A stretch of DNA of 64,000 nt, taken from contig NW_005179037.1 of assembly GCF_000350225.1 (NCBI RefSeq), positions 124,001 to 188,000 of the forward strand. The letters run 5' to 3'. The stretch comes from Chondrus crispus (taxonomy: Eukaryota > Rhodophyta > Florideophyceae > Gigartinales > Gigartinaceae). Within the stretch, counting starts at the first letter, position 1. Each line of letters begins with the position of its first letter. Made by a program: the position numbers and the translations under genes. The notes below the pieces were generated by a model. It searched no databases and had not been told where the DNA came from. It saw nothing but the letters and a program-made list of their open reading frames with translations. Shown here one piece after another: positions 31,339-42,523 of the stretch.

Positions 31339-32508
31339 TTAACCTAAACCTTCCGTGGCAGAGCGTGTACTTTGCTCGGGAACGGACGAGATTTCAAAAT
31401 CATTGCGTAAGAAGTCTGATGAAGCCGACTCCCGAATGCCGCTTAACTGTGGGTCGAGATTCTGATCGACTGGATGCGTAAAGTAGGCCCACCAGTCTCT
31501 GTCCACCGGCAGCACATCCATTGCCTCTTCGCTGGTGATTTCACATTCCGCATCAAGGGCCATTTTAGAGACGCTCCACTCTTCTTCTTCAGCCGGACTG
31601 AGGCTTTCCACAACCAGGTCTTCCCTGTCTTCATGGGGATTGCCTGCAAGATCGCATTCCCCACTGACGCACATCTCGAAGCATTGTTCTGCAATTTTCT
31701 CAAGGCCAGTGCCCAGCCCGCAGGTCTGCATCTCACATAGAATGGGATCGCAATACGGGCCCACAAGTAAGTCAAGAGACCTCGAGTCATAAGGTCTCTC
31801 GTCTCCGAAGTTTGATATATCCCGATCACCTCCCAGCGGGTAGCTTGCAGTCGCGTGTGGGATCTCGCAAAGTTGCTCCGCTTCTTCCTCACTATTCCTT
31901 TCGGATGCCTCTTGATCCACTGCTGGTTGGATTTGAATATCTGAATCCGAAGGGGCGTCGCATATCTCCCCAGTCTTCTTCTTAATAGCCGCGAGCATCG
32001 TCACCGGTCCAGAAATGAACACAACTTCGTAGTCGTTATGTTTTTTTCTTGCATGGTAGTTTAGACTGCTCTTCCACACAAACTGTAGATCAAGTTCGTA
32101 TCGCGGTTAGTTCAAGGAGATTAAGAAGCATAGTTGGAGTAAAGGAGAAGTGAATTGAGAGTATGTACTTACGTCAAGGCCACAAAGGGTGCAGTGGTAT
32201 CTCTTGTCCCCCGTGTGAATCTTTGGGAACAAAATGCAAAGAGTTGGGGACCGGTCAGCACCAAAAAAAAGAAAGGAATGTCACGCGGAGATATGTTTTT
32301 GAAAGAACACCAGCAAGTTCAGTATTGCGGGATAGATGAATGGAGTACGTACTCGAAAGTGGGCCAAGAGGTTGGCCTTCTTTGAAAAGGAACGGGGGCA
32401 TTGGTTGCACTTGGGCCTCTCGTTTTTCACCGGGGCGCTTACGGCAGCAGGCCGCGTTCGGCGATGTAGACGGGGCCGTTTCGTGGATGATTGGCGACTC
32501 TTGTACAT
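31339..32508 (-). CDS. C2H2 zinc-finger protein, three exons, about 315 aa
   Basis: Probable DNA-binding regulator. Minus-strand exons: 32508-32353, 32220-32173 and 32082-31339. Exon 1 holds finger 1 (CNQCPRSFSKKANLLAHFR). A GTACGT donor follows and the intron ends in CCCAAAG. The 48-bp exon 2 encodes the linker and first half of finger 2 (IHTGDKRYHCTLCGLD). A GTAAGT donor, a CTAAC branch motif and a CTACAG acceptor lead into exon 3, which completes finger 2 (FVWKSSLNYHARKKH). Splicing preserves frame exactly, and the joined fingers have canonical Cys/His spacing, which is strong evidence for a real gene. The remaining 225 residues are acidic (Glu/Asp-rich), like an activation domain. The start at 32508 is chosen as the Met nearest the basic N-terminus; an in-frame ATG at 32610 would add 34 residues. 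Confidence 0.8.
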
Positions 32509-32610
32509 GTTGCGGAGAGAAAGAGCAAGGGATTGAACTGTGAGGAGAAGATGGGGTGCTGGGATCGAAGATGCACGGTTGAGGGTGAGTTGAGCAAAAA
32601 ATGTCCCCAC

Positions 32611-33478
32611 TTACTAAATACATGAAGTCGTGGGCCCTGTTTGCGGGCTTATAACACGCCCAGAGCAAAGAAAATTTACAAGTGGAGAAGAAACGAGACA
32701 TAGTTGCCGAGAAGGATTTGCTTCCCCTACAACCTGTCCCCCGCGGGGGCTCCCATGAGACGACTAGTGGGGGCGGCAAGGAGCGAGTGTGGTGGAAATT
32801 GTGATAATGTACAGTGTGAAAATGGAAGGAACGGGGTGTTTGTAAGTGTTGTACACTTATTTCACATATTAGAGAGGGCTACTGTCTCTGATGTGTTGAA
32901 ATAGGTTAGACTGTCCCCTTTTCTGGGTACGAAGGAGGTCATCTGTCAAGGGCAAGCTAAATGTACAGGCATGTAGCATAGGGGTCATGCATGCAGTACG
33001 AGCGACCTGTGAAACGTACCATGAGGTGGTTGGGTGAGGACAACCGTTGACCAATAAGTAGTTATGCGAAGTACAGAGACGTAGTCAGTTCTCGCCAAGC
33101 GGAGCTTTTTCCTCCTGTCGTCTCTTTTGAGATGAAGGTGTGATCCGGAGAGCAAAACAGGGCCGGGCGGCAAGACGCAGGGTAAATGCATTGATAATAC
33201 GATTGGAATACAGCACTGGCGCCTTGTTTCATTCCTCCGTCCGTCCTGCGTCTATTGTGTACAGTAGCTCTGGCCAATCGTTTCTGCTCTTCACTACTGT
33301 ACGCCAGATCTAAAAATGGGCGCCGCCGGATTCCAATAGAGTATACAGTACAGTGCACCGTTCCACACTTTCCGCGCACGTGCACGCAAGTACACGTGCC
33401 GAGGCAAAGCTGTTGTCAACGGCGCGTGACTTGCGATCCGGCGTGGAACAGCCACATGTATTGTCTCGTTCGTATATA
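32611..33478. other. Intergenic, upstream side of the C2H2 gene
   Basis: About 870 bp without a supported gene. It should contain the promoter of the minus-strand C2H2 gene. It has short GTACAGTA-type palindromes near 33255 and 33345, similar to motifs in the gypsy LTRs. Confidence 0.4.
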
Positions 33479-34810
33479 CAGTCAGCCCTCCCAATAGTAC
33501 TCCCCCGATAGTAATAAACCCCCCAGTATGAATACCACCCGTCTTTCCCGCAAGAAAAAGTGTGATTTGAGATGCTATAGGCAGGTCATCTGGATACGGA
33601 AATAGTGTGTTGATTTCGCAAAAACACATTGAATATTTATTAAAATTTGAAGTAAGACCATTTCGAATATGGATACAGTAGTGGTCACAGAACACGGAAC
33701 CAACAGGTATGTGTTGGGCGACCAACTCCCGCCTTTTTATTCACGATACCCACCAAGGTTTTGCATAGCGCGTGCGGTCGCTGGCGGCAGCCCATCTCAT
33801 CCCCTTGGCAATCTCCCTTCTCCCCCATTCCGCCCAAGTCATGTCAGAACGCAATCGCCTTACTATTGCTCAGCAAAAAGAACTGCTTGCCGAGTACAAT
33901 CTTCGCCGTCGCAACATGGAACGCTGTGATCAGCGTTCTGTTGGAGAATGGGCAGGTCGTTACTTTCAACTCAACTGACCTGTTCCGCAGTCTACTGTCT
34001 CGCGCATCGTCAAAATGCGCAGCAAGCTAGAGGCGAGTGCATCCACAAATTCGAAATCTCTTCGGAACCCGTTGTCTTCACGATTTCATGAAGCTCTTGC
34101 TGTATGGATCAGCGACTGCGCAAGCCGCAACATCGCCCTTTCGGATAATATCATCAAGCAGAAGGCCGAACGTCTTTAGAAATTGACAACGAACGACGAC
34201 ACGGCTCCAGAGCTTCGTTTTTCCAACAGCTGGCTTCAAAAGTTTAAGAAAAGACATGGATTGAGACGCATATCATATCATGGCGAGCAGGTATCGGCTG
34301 CGTTTACTGAGGCTGAGAGAGCACTACCTCTCATCAGGACGATGCTTGACGGCTACAATTTAGACGAGATTTATAACGCCGACGAATTCGGTCTGCAGTA
34401 CCGATTAGCACCCAACAAGACCATTGCCGCCACACAACTTAGTGGATCCAAAAAGGACAAGGCAAGAATCACGTGTGTGGCCTGCTGCAACGCTAGTGGA
34501 AGTGATTTGGTTCCCTTGCGGATAATTGGAAACGCTCGATCGCCGCGTGCTTTTCGGGGAAAAAGTGGGGAGGAGCTGGGGTTCGACTACAGAAATAATG
34601 CCAAGGCCTGGATGACAAAGGCACTTTTTTGAGTGGCTCCAATTATTCAATTCAAGGATGATTCAGAAAGGAAGGAGAGCTCTTCTCTTGCTAGACAACT
34701 GTTCCGCACATGGAACGATGACAGAGGTAGACACATTGAACTTGTCCAACACGAAGATTGTTTTTCTTCCTCCGAATATCACCTCAATCATGCAGCCATG
34801 CGATGCGGGA
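33479..34810 (+). pseudogene. pogo/Tigger-like transposase, N-terminal and DDE part, truncated
   Basis: The cut-and-paste transposase frame starts at ATG 33841 (MSERNRLTIAQQKE), followed by a CENP-B-type helix-turn-helix region, a second DNA-binding segment (LRFSNSWLQKFKKRHGL), and the DDE core: YNADEFGL (first Asp), LLLDNCSAHG (second Asp) and ITSIMQPCDAG (third Asp). Lesions: TGA after YFQLN (near 33976), TAG near 34179, and a one-base frameshift near 34627. It is cut directly after the third Asp by the TE-B2 LTR. Upstream at 33479 a CAGTCAGCCCTCCC sequence preceded by TA fits a pogo-type terminal repeat and TA target site. No matching 3' end was found. Confidence 0.8.
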
Positions 34811-35396
34811 TGTAGTATAACGACGGACGCGCGCGCGGGGAGATTATTATTCGTGCGGCCGTGCACGGTGTACACGTGGGCGGGTGTGCCCACGTGTAGG
34901 GAGCGCGCTCGTGCCGAGTGGTCGTAATCTGGCGTACGTGTACAGTAGTGCACGTGTCGGCCAAGCGGTAGTTTGCTAGTATTACGCGTGTACGCTAGCA
35001 CACGTGGCATCCGTGCAGTAGTCTGTAAGCAACACGCGTGTACAGTAGTGCACACGTGTAGTAGCAGCGTCCGTGCGGTAGTAGCAATTATGGCGCTAGT
35101 TTTTTAATTGTGTACAGTACCCGGCACGCACTAGGCGGCAGGTACTGTACTACTGTACTGGGACAGGTGTCCGAGGCGTCCCCCTGCGGGGTTAAGACCT
35201 GGCACCCGTCCCCACCAGTAAACGGGGGCAAGCTCGCCCCCGTCCCTTTTGCGCCTACGTACGTCCGTTTCGGTTGTCTATCGCGCGCGCTGGCTTCTAA
35301 CCCGTTACCGGTCGCTCCCGTTCACGCACCACGGGGCGACTGCGCGTAACCGGCCAGTGAGCCACTCCCTTTTCGCCAGCTCGTCCGATCGGTTCA
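34811..35396 (+). repeat. TE-B2 5' LTR, 586 bp
   Basis: Begins TGTAGTATAA directly after the pogo coding sequence, and ends TTCA two bases before a TGG-starting primer-binding site. It aligns without indels to the split 3' LTR (43905-44396 plus 56754-56843), with about four substitutions seen by eye. It carries five CACGTG palindromes (34873, 34891, 34951, 35001, 35053), GTACAGTAC-type palindromes, and a strong hairpin ACGGGGGC/GCCCCCGT near 35222-35243. Confidence 0.9.
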
Positions 35397-35398
35397 AT

Positions 35399-35416
35399 TG
35401 GCGCGTCGCGTCCGCG
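35399..35416 (+). promoter_or_regulatory. TE-B2 primer-binding site candidate
   Basis: TGGCGCGTCGCGTCCGCG starts two bases after the LTR with the TGG that pairs with a tRNA CCA end. The matching tRNA cannot be named from this sequence alone. Confidence 0.6.
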
Positions 35417-35470
35417 CCGCGTGCTCCCTCGCTAAAGCCTCCGCCTCTCACCCAACCCAGGGCGGAGAGG

Positions 35471-35509
35471 AGTTATCCCACATTTGGTACTCTTGTGGAG
35501 GGGATAACT
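35471..35509 (+). promoter_or_regulatory. Leader stem-loop of TE-B2
   Basis: AGTTATCCC pairs with GGGATAACT (9 bp), with an inner CCACA/TGTGG stem and a loop of 11. It is the same in TE-B1. Its position in the untranslated leader suits a packaging or dimerisation signal. Confidence 0.5.
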
Positions 35510-35571
35510 CTCGAGGTTGAGCCGCACGCCCGGTCGCTCGATCGCGCGCAGAACCGTACGGAGGGAAAAGG

Positions 35572-38160
35572 TTGAGAAATCACCGCGTCGATCGCGAAGC
35601 GTATTCGACGATGAACCGACCGGAAGAAGGGGGAGACTCCGCCTCCGGGGGTCTGAGCACCCGCAGTGGCAGTGGCGCACCGCGCCCCCCGGTGGAAAAC
35701 CCGGAAGCCCTGCTGCGACCGCCACCGCGACCGGGCCGCACGCCAGCGTCCGCATCGGATGTTACGCCGGCCGTGTCGGCAGGCACCGAGAATCGCGTCC
35801 AATGGATGGTCGACGCGATTCAGCCGCGCATCCAGGCCTGGATCGAGGAGTTCCTCGCTACGGAACTCCCCCAGGTAGCGCGCGTATGCCTCGACCGAAC
35901 GGTGCCCGCGCTCGTGGACGCGCACGTACGCAGCGCGATACCACCGCTTTTGGACGAACTTCTACCCGCTCAAGTCCAATGCGAGGTGGTGACCGCGCTC
36001 ACCACTGTGGATGAAGAATCCCCGTCCGGTACGGCTCTAAAGGGAGCGATCAGCTCCGCCGTGGCCAATCGTCTGGCCACGACCTTCGCCGGAGCAGGAG
36101 TCGACGCACGCGAGCAGCGCGACTCGACCGCTCCGGATCCTACGCTAACGCACGCTGAACCGATCGGCGCCGCACCCGGGATCGGTACAATGGCCCCTCG
36201 CCCGGAGGGTAAGACCATTTACCTCCCACCAATTTATGGTGCTACAGGAGGGCCCACAGAAAATGGCCCTCCCGTGCTCGCCGATACGGCTGGCCCCCGC
36301 CGGACAGAAAACCGCCTGGGGCGCTTCGCGACAGAAAAGCGACAGCCGTATCGGTCGAGTAGAAGAAGCGCACCCGGCGCTCAAGGCTACACCTCGGAGG
36401 GTACAGAAAACCCCTCCGAGGAAGAAGACACAAGACGTCGCCACAGGGCGACGCGCAAGAACCGCGACGGACGCTACACGCGATACGGCGATGCCGGAGG
36501 GGTCGGTTACCCCTCCGATGATAACCACGAACGACGCTACACGCGATACCGCGCTGCCGGAGGGGTCGGTTACCCCTCTGATGATAACCGCGAAGGACGC
36601 TATACGCGATACCGCGATGCCGGAGGAGGTGGATACCCCTCCGATGACGAGGACACCGAGTCGGACGGATCGCGCAGAGGCGACCGCAGAGGCCGCAATG
36701 CGCGCGACCGACGTCGGTTCCGGCGAGAAGACTCCGATCCGGAGGGCTACAGTAGCCCCGGCGGAGAAGGAGACCGCCATTGCAGGGGCAGAGACCGCCG
36801 GTCTGCCCCGAGGCGGGATCCGAAACGGTTGCCGGTGATCAGGCCGCTGAACGACCTGTTCACCAAGGCCGTCGACTACCGCACGTATAGGCTGGAAAAT
36901 CGCAGCGCGCGCTACGACGCGAGTACCGCGCGGCGAGTTAACCGATATCGGAAGAAGTTGGACGTCCAGCTGAAAACCCACACATTCGGTGGTCAAGATC
37001 CAATCGCGGTGCTAGGATTCCTCGCGCGCTTCAAGATGGCCTGCGACCACAATGGGGTCAGCGAAGGCGCGGACGTATGGTGTTTCCAGTTCTATTTGAC
37101 TGGGCAGGCTCACGCCTTGCTCCAGTCCAGGCTACACGGGAACACCATGGCGGTCGATGCGGAGCAGGGCGATATGCTCGAAACCTACGCGGAAGTCGTT
37201 AACTTCTTATTGCGCACGTACGCGACTGACGAAGTTATTTCCGAAGCGGTCGGTGATGTCACCTCCTTCCGTCAGAGCTCTAATATGACGGAGGAGGTGT
37301 ACAGTAACCAGTTGTGGGACAAGGCGTTGCGCTGCGGAACCGTATTTTCGGACAGGCGCTTGAAGTCCCTTTTCGTTGAGGGACATCTGCCAGCAACGTG
37401 CGCGCAGGTGCGGAATTATCTCGCGACGCATCCGGGCGTGGACTACCAAGCGGTGGCACGCTACGCGCAAGCGATAGGCGAGACGCACCGCTCGGCTCGA
37501 AGACAGGCGACCTCGCTCGCGTCGCCTCAAGCACCGTCCGATTCGGTGAGAAGGTTCACGCGCAACGCGCGGACAAGGCCCGTGCTGTCGGTCGAGTCCC
37601 TGTCTGAACTCCCGACAGCGCGCGGAACCGAAACGGAGGAGATACTGGCGGTGACGGACCAGTCGGCGACGCCGAGCTCGCTTAGCTCGCCGCCGACTAG
37701 CTACCATCCTTCACCTGCCTCGTCCCCGGCGGGCGCGCCGATGGCGCCCGCCCAACACGGTGACGCGCGCGCACATCCGTACGGAAGGCCAGTACAGAAC
37801 CAGCGGGTCCGGTTCTTCAACCAAGGATTACCTGGACCCCCGCCGTGTCGGTTCTGTCTGGACCTGACCCACCGACAGGAGCAATGTCCTGTGGTGGCGG
37901 ATAGCACGCTGCGTTCGAAGCTTTTGCAAGCCCGCGAGGCCAATTATCAAAAGCTTCGGATCCGTCAAGGTCTCCGCCCAGGTTCGCCGTTCGAGCGTCA
38001 ACCGCCGACCGCGTGGCGAAATTTGCGTGCGCAGGCTCCCGCGGGCATCAACGTGGTCGAGCCGCGCGAGACCGTCCAATCGGAAGAACCCGCGTTACCG
38101 CTGACGGACGAGGGGCCCGAGGACCTTGGGTTGACAGGGGAAGCCGGGGAGGACGCGTAG
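35572..38160 (+). CDS. gag: TE-B2 gag, 862 aa, intact
   Basis: Gag polyprotein almost identical to TE-B1 Gag. The N-terminal 290 residues are Arg/Pro/Ala-rich. Three 21-residue repeats with a GYPSDD core lie at about 297-362, the gag core at about 420-640, and a CCHC knuckle (CRFC-X4-H-X4-C) near 759-772. The C-terminus is acidic. The start chosen is the first ATG in frame after the leader hairpin; a second in-frame ATG (MNRPEEG) follows 13 codons later. The stop lies inside an 8-bp stem-loop, and pol continues in the -1 frame. Confidence 0.93.
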   Translation: MRNHRVDREAYSTMNRPEEGGDSASGGLSTRSGSGAPRPPVENPEALLRPPPRPGRTPASASDVTPAVSAGTENRVQWMVDAIQPRIQAWIEEFLATELPQVARVCLDRTVPALVDAHVRSAIPPLLDELLPAQVQCEVVTALTTVDEESPSGTALKGAISSAVANRLATTFAGAGVDAREQRDSTAPDPTLTHAEPIGAAPGIGTMAPRPEGKTIYLPPIYGATGGPTENGPPVLADTAGPRRTENRLGRFATEKRQPYRSSRRSAPGAQGYTSEGTENPSEEEDTRRRHRATRKNRDGRYTRYGDAGGVGYPSDDNHERRYTRYRAAGGVGYPSDDNREGRYTRYRDAGGGGYPSDDEDTESDGSRRGDRRGRNARDRRRFRREDSDPEGYSSPGGEGDRHCRGRDRRSAPRRDPKRLPVIRPLNDLFTKAVDYRTYRLENRSARYDASTARRVNRYRKKLDVQLKTHTFGGQDPIAVLGFLARFKMACDHNGVSEGADVWCFQFYLTGQAHALLQSRLHGNTMAVDAEQGDMLETYAEVVNFLLRTYATDEVISEAVGDVTSFRQSSNMTEEVYSNQLWDKALRCGTVFSDRRLKSLFVEGHLPATCAQVRNYLATHPGVDYQAVARYAQAIGETHRSARRQATSLASPQAPSDSVRRFTRNARTRPVLSVESLSELPTARGTETEEILAVTDQSATPSSLSSPPTSYHPSPASSPAGAPMAPAQHGDARAHPYGRPVQNQRVRFFNQGLPGPPPCRFCLDLTHRQEQCPVVADSTLRSKLLQAREANYQKLRIRQGLRPGSPFERQPPTAWRNLRAQAPAGINVVEPRETVQSEEPALPLTDEGPEDLGLTGEAGEDA
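36460..36655 (+). repeat. Three in-frame 63-bp tandem repeats inside TE-B2 gag
   Basis: The same array as in TE-B1; units encode RYTRY... and GGVGYPSDD-type cores, the third being GGGGYPSDDE. The third unit differs from the TE-B1 unit at several positions, so the array evolves faster than the rest of gag. Confidence 0.85.
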
Positions 38161-41100
38161 AGGCGTCAACGATCCTCCCCGTGCCAAGCCTCAATAAACA
38201 AGGCACCCCGTCGACCGCTTCGGTACGCGCGCAATCGCAGAGCCGAACGGACGAAGCGGCAATTTGCTTCTTCAAGAAGCAAAAATACAAGGTCACCGCA
38301 ACGGTCGGACAACGACGCGCGATGATGCGCGCCATCACGCCGGTTCTAGATTCGGGCGCCGGCCCGAATCTAATCCACCTACGCTGTGTTGCAGAACCGT
38401 GGCGCGCTGCCATCCAGTCGGCGCGGAGCCCGCCGCTCATCGACGCTTCGAATAGGTCGATGATGGCCCTCGGCGAGCTCAAGCTGTACGTCCGGATTGG
38501 TGAGTTCGTCGCGCGCGTACCGTTCTTGGTCGTCACCAACCTTGAGGTGGACTGTATCCTCGGAACCACGTTCCTGGATCGCCACGTGAAGGCGATCCTG
38601 CCACCGCAGAGGAAGGTGCTGTTCAATCATGCGCCGTCCGTAGCGCTGACGGGAGTCACACCCTCGAGGCACGACCGCAAGATGGCCTCGAGGGGACCGT
38701 CGCAGCAGCTCCCGCAGGAGGAAAATTCGGCCGACCGGAAGCGCGCGCAGTTCCCGACGAACGTACCGTCACGGAAAATTCGCGTCGTCAAGGGGGTGAC
38801 GATACCCCCGATGACCCAAGCGATGGTACGCGTCGCAAAATCGGTTGGGGGGCTTTGCTTCCTGCAAAACCACCCCAAAACGGCGCATAAGAATTTATGC
38901 CTGATGGCCCAAGGGGTCATGGACCTCCTCCCGGGCGAGCCGTTTACGGTGCTCGTTAGCAACTTCAGAAGCCGCGCGGCCCACGTCCCCAAGCATACCG
39001 TTGTTGGTCTCGCGTTGCCATCCCCCACACACATCTTGACAGTTGGCGTGCCGGTCCCCGGAGAGGCCGACGCTAAGGAAGGGGGAGGGAACAAAAATAA
39101 TTCCTCGACCGCTACGGAGGAACAGGCGCGACGCGAACAACCAGTAACGGACGACAGCAGAAGACAATCCTCCACCGCTACGGAAGGATACGCGCGTCGC
39201 AAAGAATCCGCTACGGACGAAGGCAGGATTAATTCCTCACCCGCGGGGGAATGTGCGCGACGAGAAGGACCCGTCACGGACGATGGTAGAATTAAATCCA
39301 CCACCGCTACGGGAGGAGGCGCGCGACGCGAAGAACCGGAAACGGACGACGCCCACAGTGGCAATCCCGCTAACGCGGATGAGCGGACCGATACGGACGC
39401 GGAGAAGACCCGCTCGTGCGAAGAAGACGTCCATATTGGTGCAGAAGACAGTACCATCCGGTCGGAAATTATGGACATGCTGTCCGAGTTCAAGGACATG
39501 TGGTCCGGCCACTTGGGTAAGATCGATGCTACGAAGCATCGCATCGAGCTGAAGCCCGGTGCGAAGCCGATCTACCAAGCACCCTACCGAGCCGGACCCA
39601 TCGCGCGCGAGAAGGAGAAGAAGGAAATCGACCGCATGCTGCGCGCGGGAGTCATCGAACCGACATCGGCCGAGTGGGCGAGCCCCGTGGTTTCGTCCCT
39701 AAAAAGGACGGGGCCATGCGGTTCTGCGTGGACTATCGCAAGCTAAACGCCGTCACGGTTCGCGACTCCTACCCACTACCGCGCATGGACGAATGTTTCG
39801 ACTCGCTCGGCGATGCCACTGTCTTTACCACGCTACACTGTAATAGCGGGTATTGGCAGGTGGAGATCGCCGAGGAGGACCGCGATAAAACAACGTTCGC
39901 GTCGCACTCGGGCCTCTACCGTTTTCTACGCATGCCGGTAGGTCTCAAAAACGCGCCCGCGACATTTCAACGAGCGGTCGACATCATCCTGTCCCGCGTG
40001 AAATGGGAGACCGCGTTGGTCTACCTCGATGACGTCATCGTCTACTCGCGAACCGTTACGGAACATATGGCACACGTGCACGAGGTACTACGGCTTCTAC
40101 ATACCGCGGGCGTGTCGCTAAAATTGGCGAAGTGCGCGTTTTTCGACACCTCCGTAACCTATCTCGGGCACATCATTCGTCCGGGACGGTTGGAGGTGGA
40201 GCGACGCAACGTCATCGCGATCGAACGCGCGCGCGCGCCTACGAATCAAACGGAACTGCGATCCTTTCTCGGGATGTGCAACGTGTACCGACGGTTTGTG
40301 CAAGGATTCGCGAGGATCGCCGCGCCGCTGAATAAGAAGACCGGCAAGAATCAGCCCTACGAGTTCGAGATATTAACCGATACGGAATACGCCGCGTTTG
40401 AGGAATTGAAGCGGCGCCTCGTGGCGCCGCCAATCCTCGCGCTGCCCCGCTACGGACGGAAATATACGCTGGACACCGACGCGTGCGGACACCAAGTGGG
40501 TTGCGCTCTTCTACAGGAGCAACCCGATGGAGGTACTCGACCGATCGGATATTGGAGCCGCGCGTTGACCGACGCGGAGCGCAATTATACGACTACCGAA
40601 AAGGAATGCTTGGCCGTAGTGTGGAGCATCCTCACCCTACGGCCGTACCTATACGGAAGCGCGTTCAACCTCCGCACGGATCACGAGGCCCTACGCTGGG
40701 TCCTCAATTTAGCGGACAGTTCCGGTCGGCTCGCTCGCTGGCGCCTGCGCTTGGCGGAGTACGACTACGAGGTACAGTACCGCCCAGGCGTCAAGCACCA
40801 ACTCGCCGACGGCGTATCGCGCTTACGTACCGATGGAGGAGACACCGAACCGGTCGATGATGAGGTCCCGTGCTTCGCGGTCCAGTACGATGAGGGCAGC
40901 GAGGCCCTCCTGGACAATGTGCACTGGGACCCGCCGCAAGACCGTCCGGACGGTTGTCACGCGCTCGCGATAACTCCCGAGGAACACGACGCTGCGTCCA
41001 TCTCGGTTGAGGAATTTCTACGCGAACAAGCTGAGGACGTCTTCTGTCGCTTCGCCGAGGAAACCGTCGGGACGCCGAACTCGAAGTTCGACATCGACCG

Positions 41101-42523
41101 TTACGGATTTCTCGTGAGGACGTCCTCGCTGGACGGAACCCTGCAACGCGTGGTACCGGCTCGGTTGCGCCCCCGGGTACTGTACCTGGCACACCATCTG
41201 AGGTTGGCAGGTCACCCGGGAGCGACGCGTATGTACTACACCCTTCGCAGGGAGTACTACTGGCCGCACATGGCCAGCGACGCGTTTTCGACCGTACGGA
41301 ATTGCACCTCGTGTGCTGCGACCCGCGGGACGCTTGTCAAGAACTAAAAGGATCTCAAGCTGTTCCCCGCGGCGGGCCCCTTGGAGTTTGTCGCGATGGA
41401 CCTCCTGGGGCCCCTGGCCAAGACCGCGCACGGAAACCAACACGTGTTGGTAATTACCGACCGGTTCTCTAAGCTAACGCGCAGTATCCCGCTCCGGACC
41501 ACAACCGCTTCGGTCGTCGCAAACGTGTTTTTGGACAACTGGGTCTACGTCTACGAAGCCCTGCGCTACGTACTAACCGACAATGGTCCTCAGTTCGCTG
41601 CCAAATTCCTCGACGCGGTACGCGCCCTCCTGGGGGTGCGGCATTATCTCACGACGGCCTACCACCCCCAGTCGAATGGGCAGACCGAACGGTTCAATCG
41701 CACGCTGGTGCAACGCCTCCGGCACTACGTGGAGGAGCACCAGCGCGATTGGGACGAATACGTGCAGCCGCTGACCTTCGCCTACAATACGCAGGTCCAC
41801 CGGTCGACGGAGACGACTCCGTTCGACCTCGTGTTAACGCGGCCACCGTCCGGTTTAATCCTCCCCGGTACTGTGCCACAGGACGCAGGGACCCATCGAG
41901 AGGACCCGCGGACCCCGGTGCAGTACAAGCGCGCTACGCTGCGCAAGCTTCGCGACGCTCTCGACCGCGCTCGGACGAAATTAACCGCATCGCAAAAGCG
42001 GTACAAGGACGATTTTGACAAGAAGGTCCGCTTCCGTCCGGTTATTGTGGCGGGCGATTTTGTCTACGTCGATCGCCCGCCCCGCCCGTTGACAAGCGTC
42101 GAGCGCCGCACGCGTGCGCAAGGTACGGCCGGAACGGACGAGCTCTCTGTCAAACTTCTACCGAAGACAGAGGGTCCGTTTCGCGTGCGCTCCGCTACGG
42201 ACACCACGGTCCTCATCGAGCAGGACGGCGTGGAAAATCGCGTGAGCATCGACCGCGTTACGAAGATGCCGCGCGGGCCGGGGGATACCGTCACCCCGGC
42301 CACATCAACCGAATCGGACGCACAAGCCGCAACGCCAAGAGCGGAGTACGTCGTTGACCGCATTGTCGGACACCGTACTACGCGCGGCGGGATCGACTAC
42401 AAGGTCCGGTGGTATGGATATACCGCTTCGGACGACACCTACGAGCCCGCCGATGGGCTTCCGCAGCCGTTTATCGACCGGTATTGGCGCTCGCGCCAAC
42501 AAGGATCAAGCGTGCATGCGTAG
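38013..42523 (+). pseudogene. pol: TE-B2 pol with one frameshift and one nonsense codon
   Basis: Pol with protease (DSGAGPN near 38352), RT (YLDD near 40022), RNase H (DTDACG near 40478 and the later E, D and D), integrase HHCC finger (about 41195-41325), D (AMDLLG), D (TDNGPQF) and E (GQTERFN), and a chromodomain (about 42340-42490). Compared with TE-B1, a single C is missing near 39691, shifting frame just inside RT, and a CAA Gln codon is TAA at 41345-41347 between the integrase finger and its catalytic core. All catalytic residues are present. Unlike TE-B1, this copy keeps the integrase Glu. With the LTR similarity, the lesions look young. Confidence 0.93.
38146..38180 (+). promoter_or_regulatory. 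Stem-loop across the TE-B2 gag stop
   Basis: GGGGAGGA pairs with TCCTCCCC across the gag stop codon. It is shared with TE-B1. It could stimulate frameshifting, or regulate termination, where pol is read in the -1 frame. Confidence 0.5.

Noticed and set aside
25449..34810. One pogo transposase gene interrupted by a single TE-B insertion
   Set aside because: The fragments border the same (U3) ends of two oppositely oriented elements, so one insertion cannot explain both, and no 3' terminal repeat matching CAGTCAGCCCTCCC was found after the C-terminal fragment.
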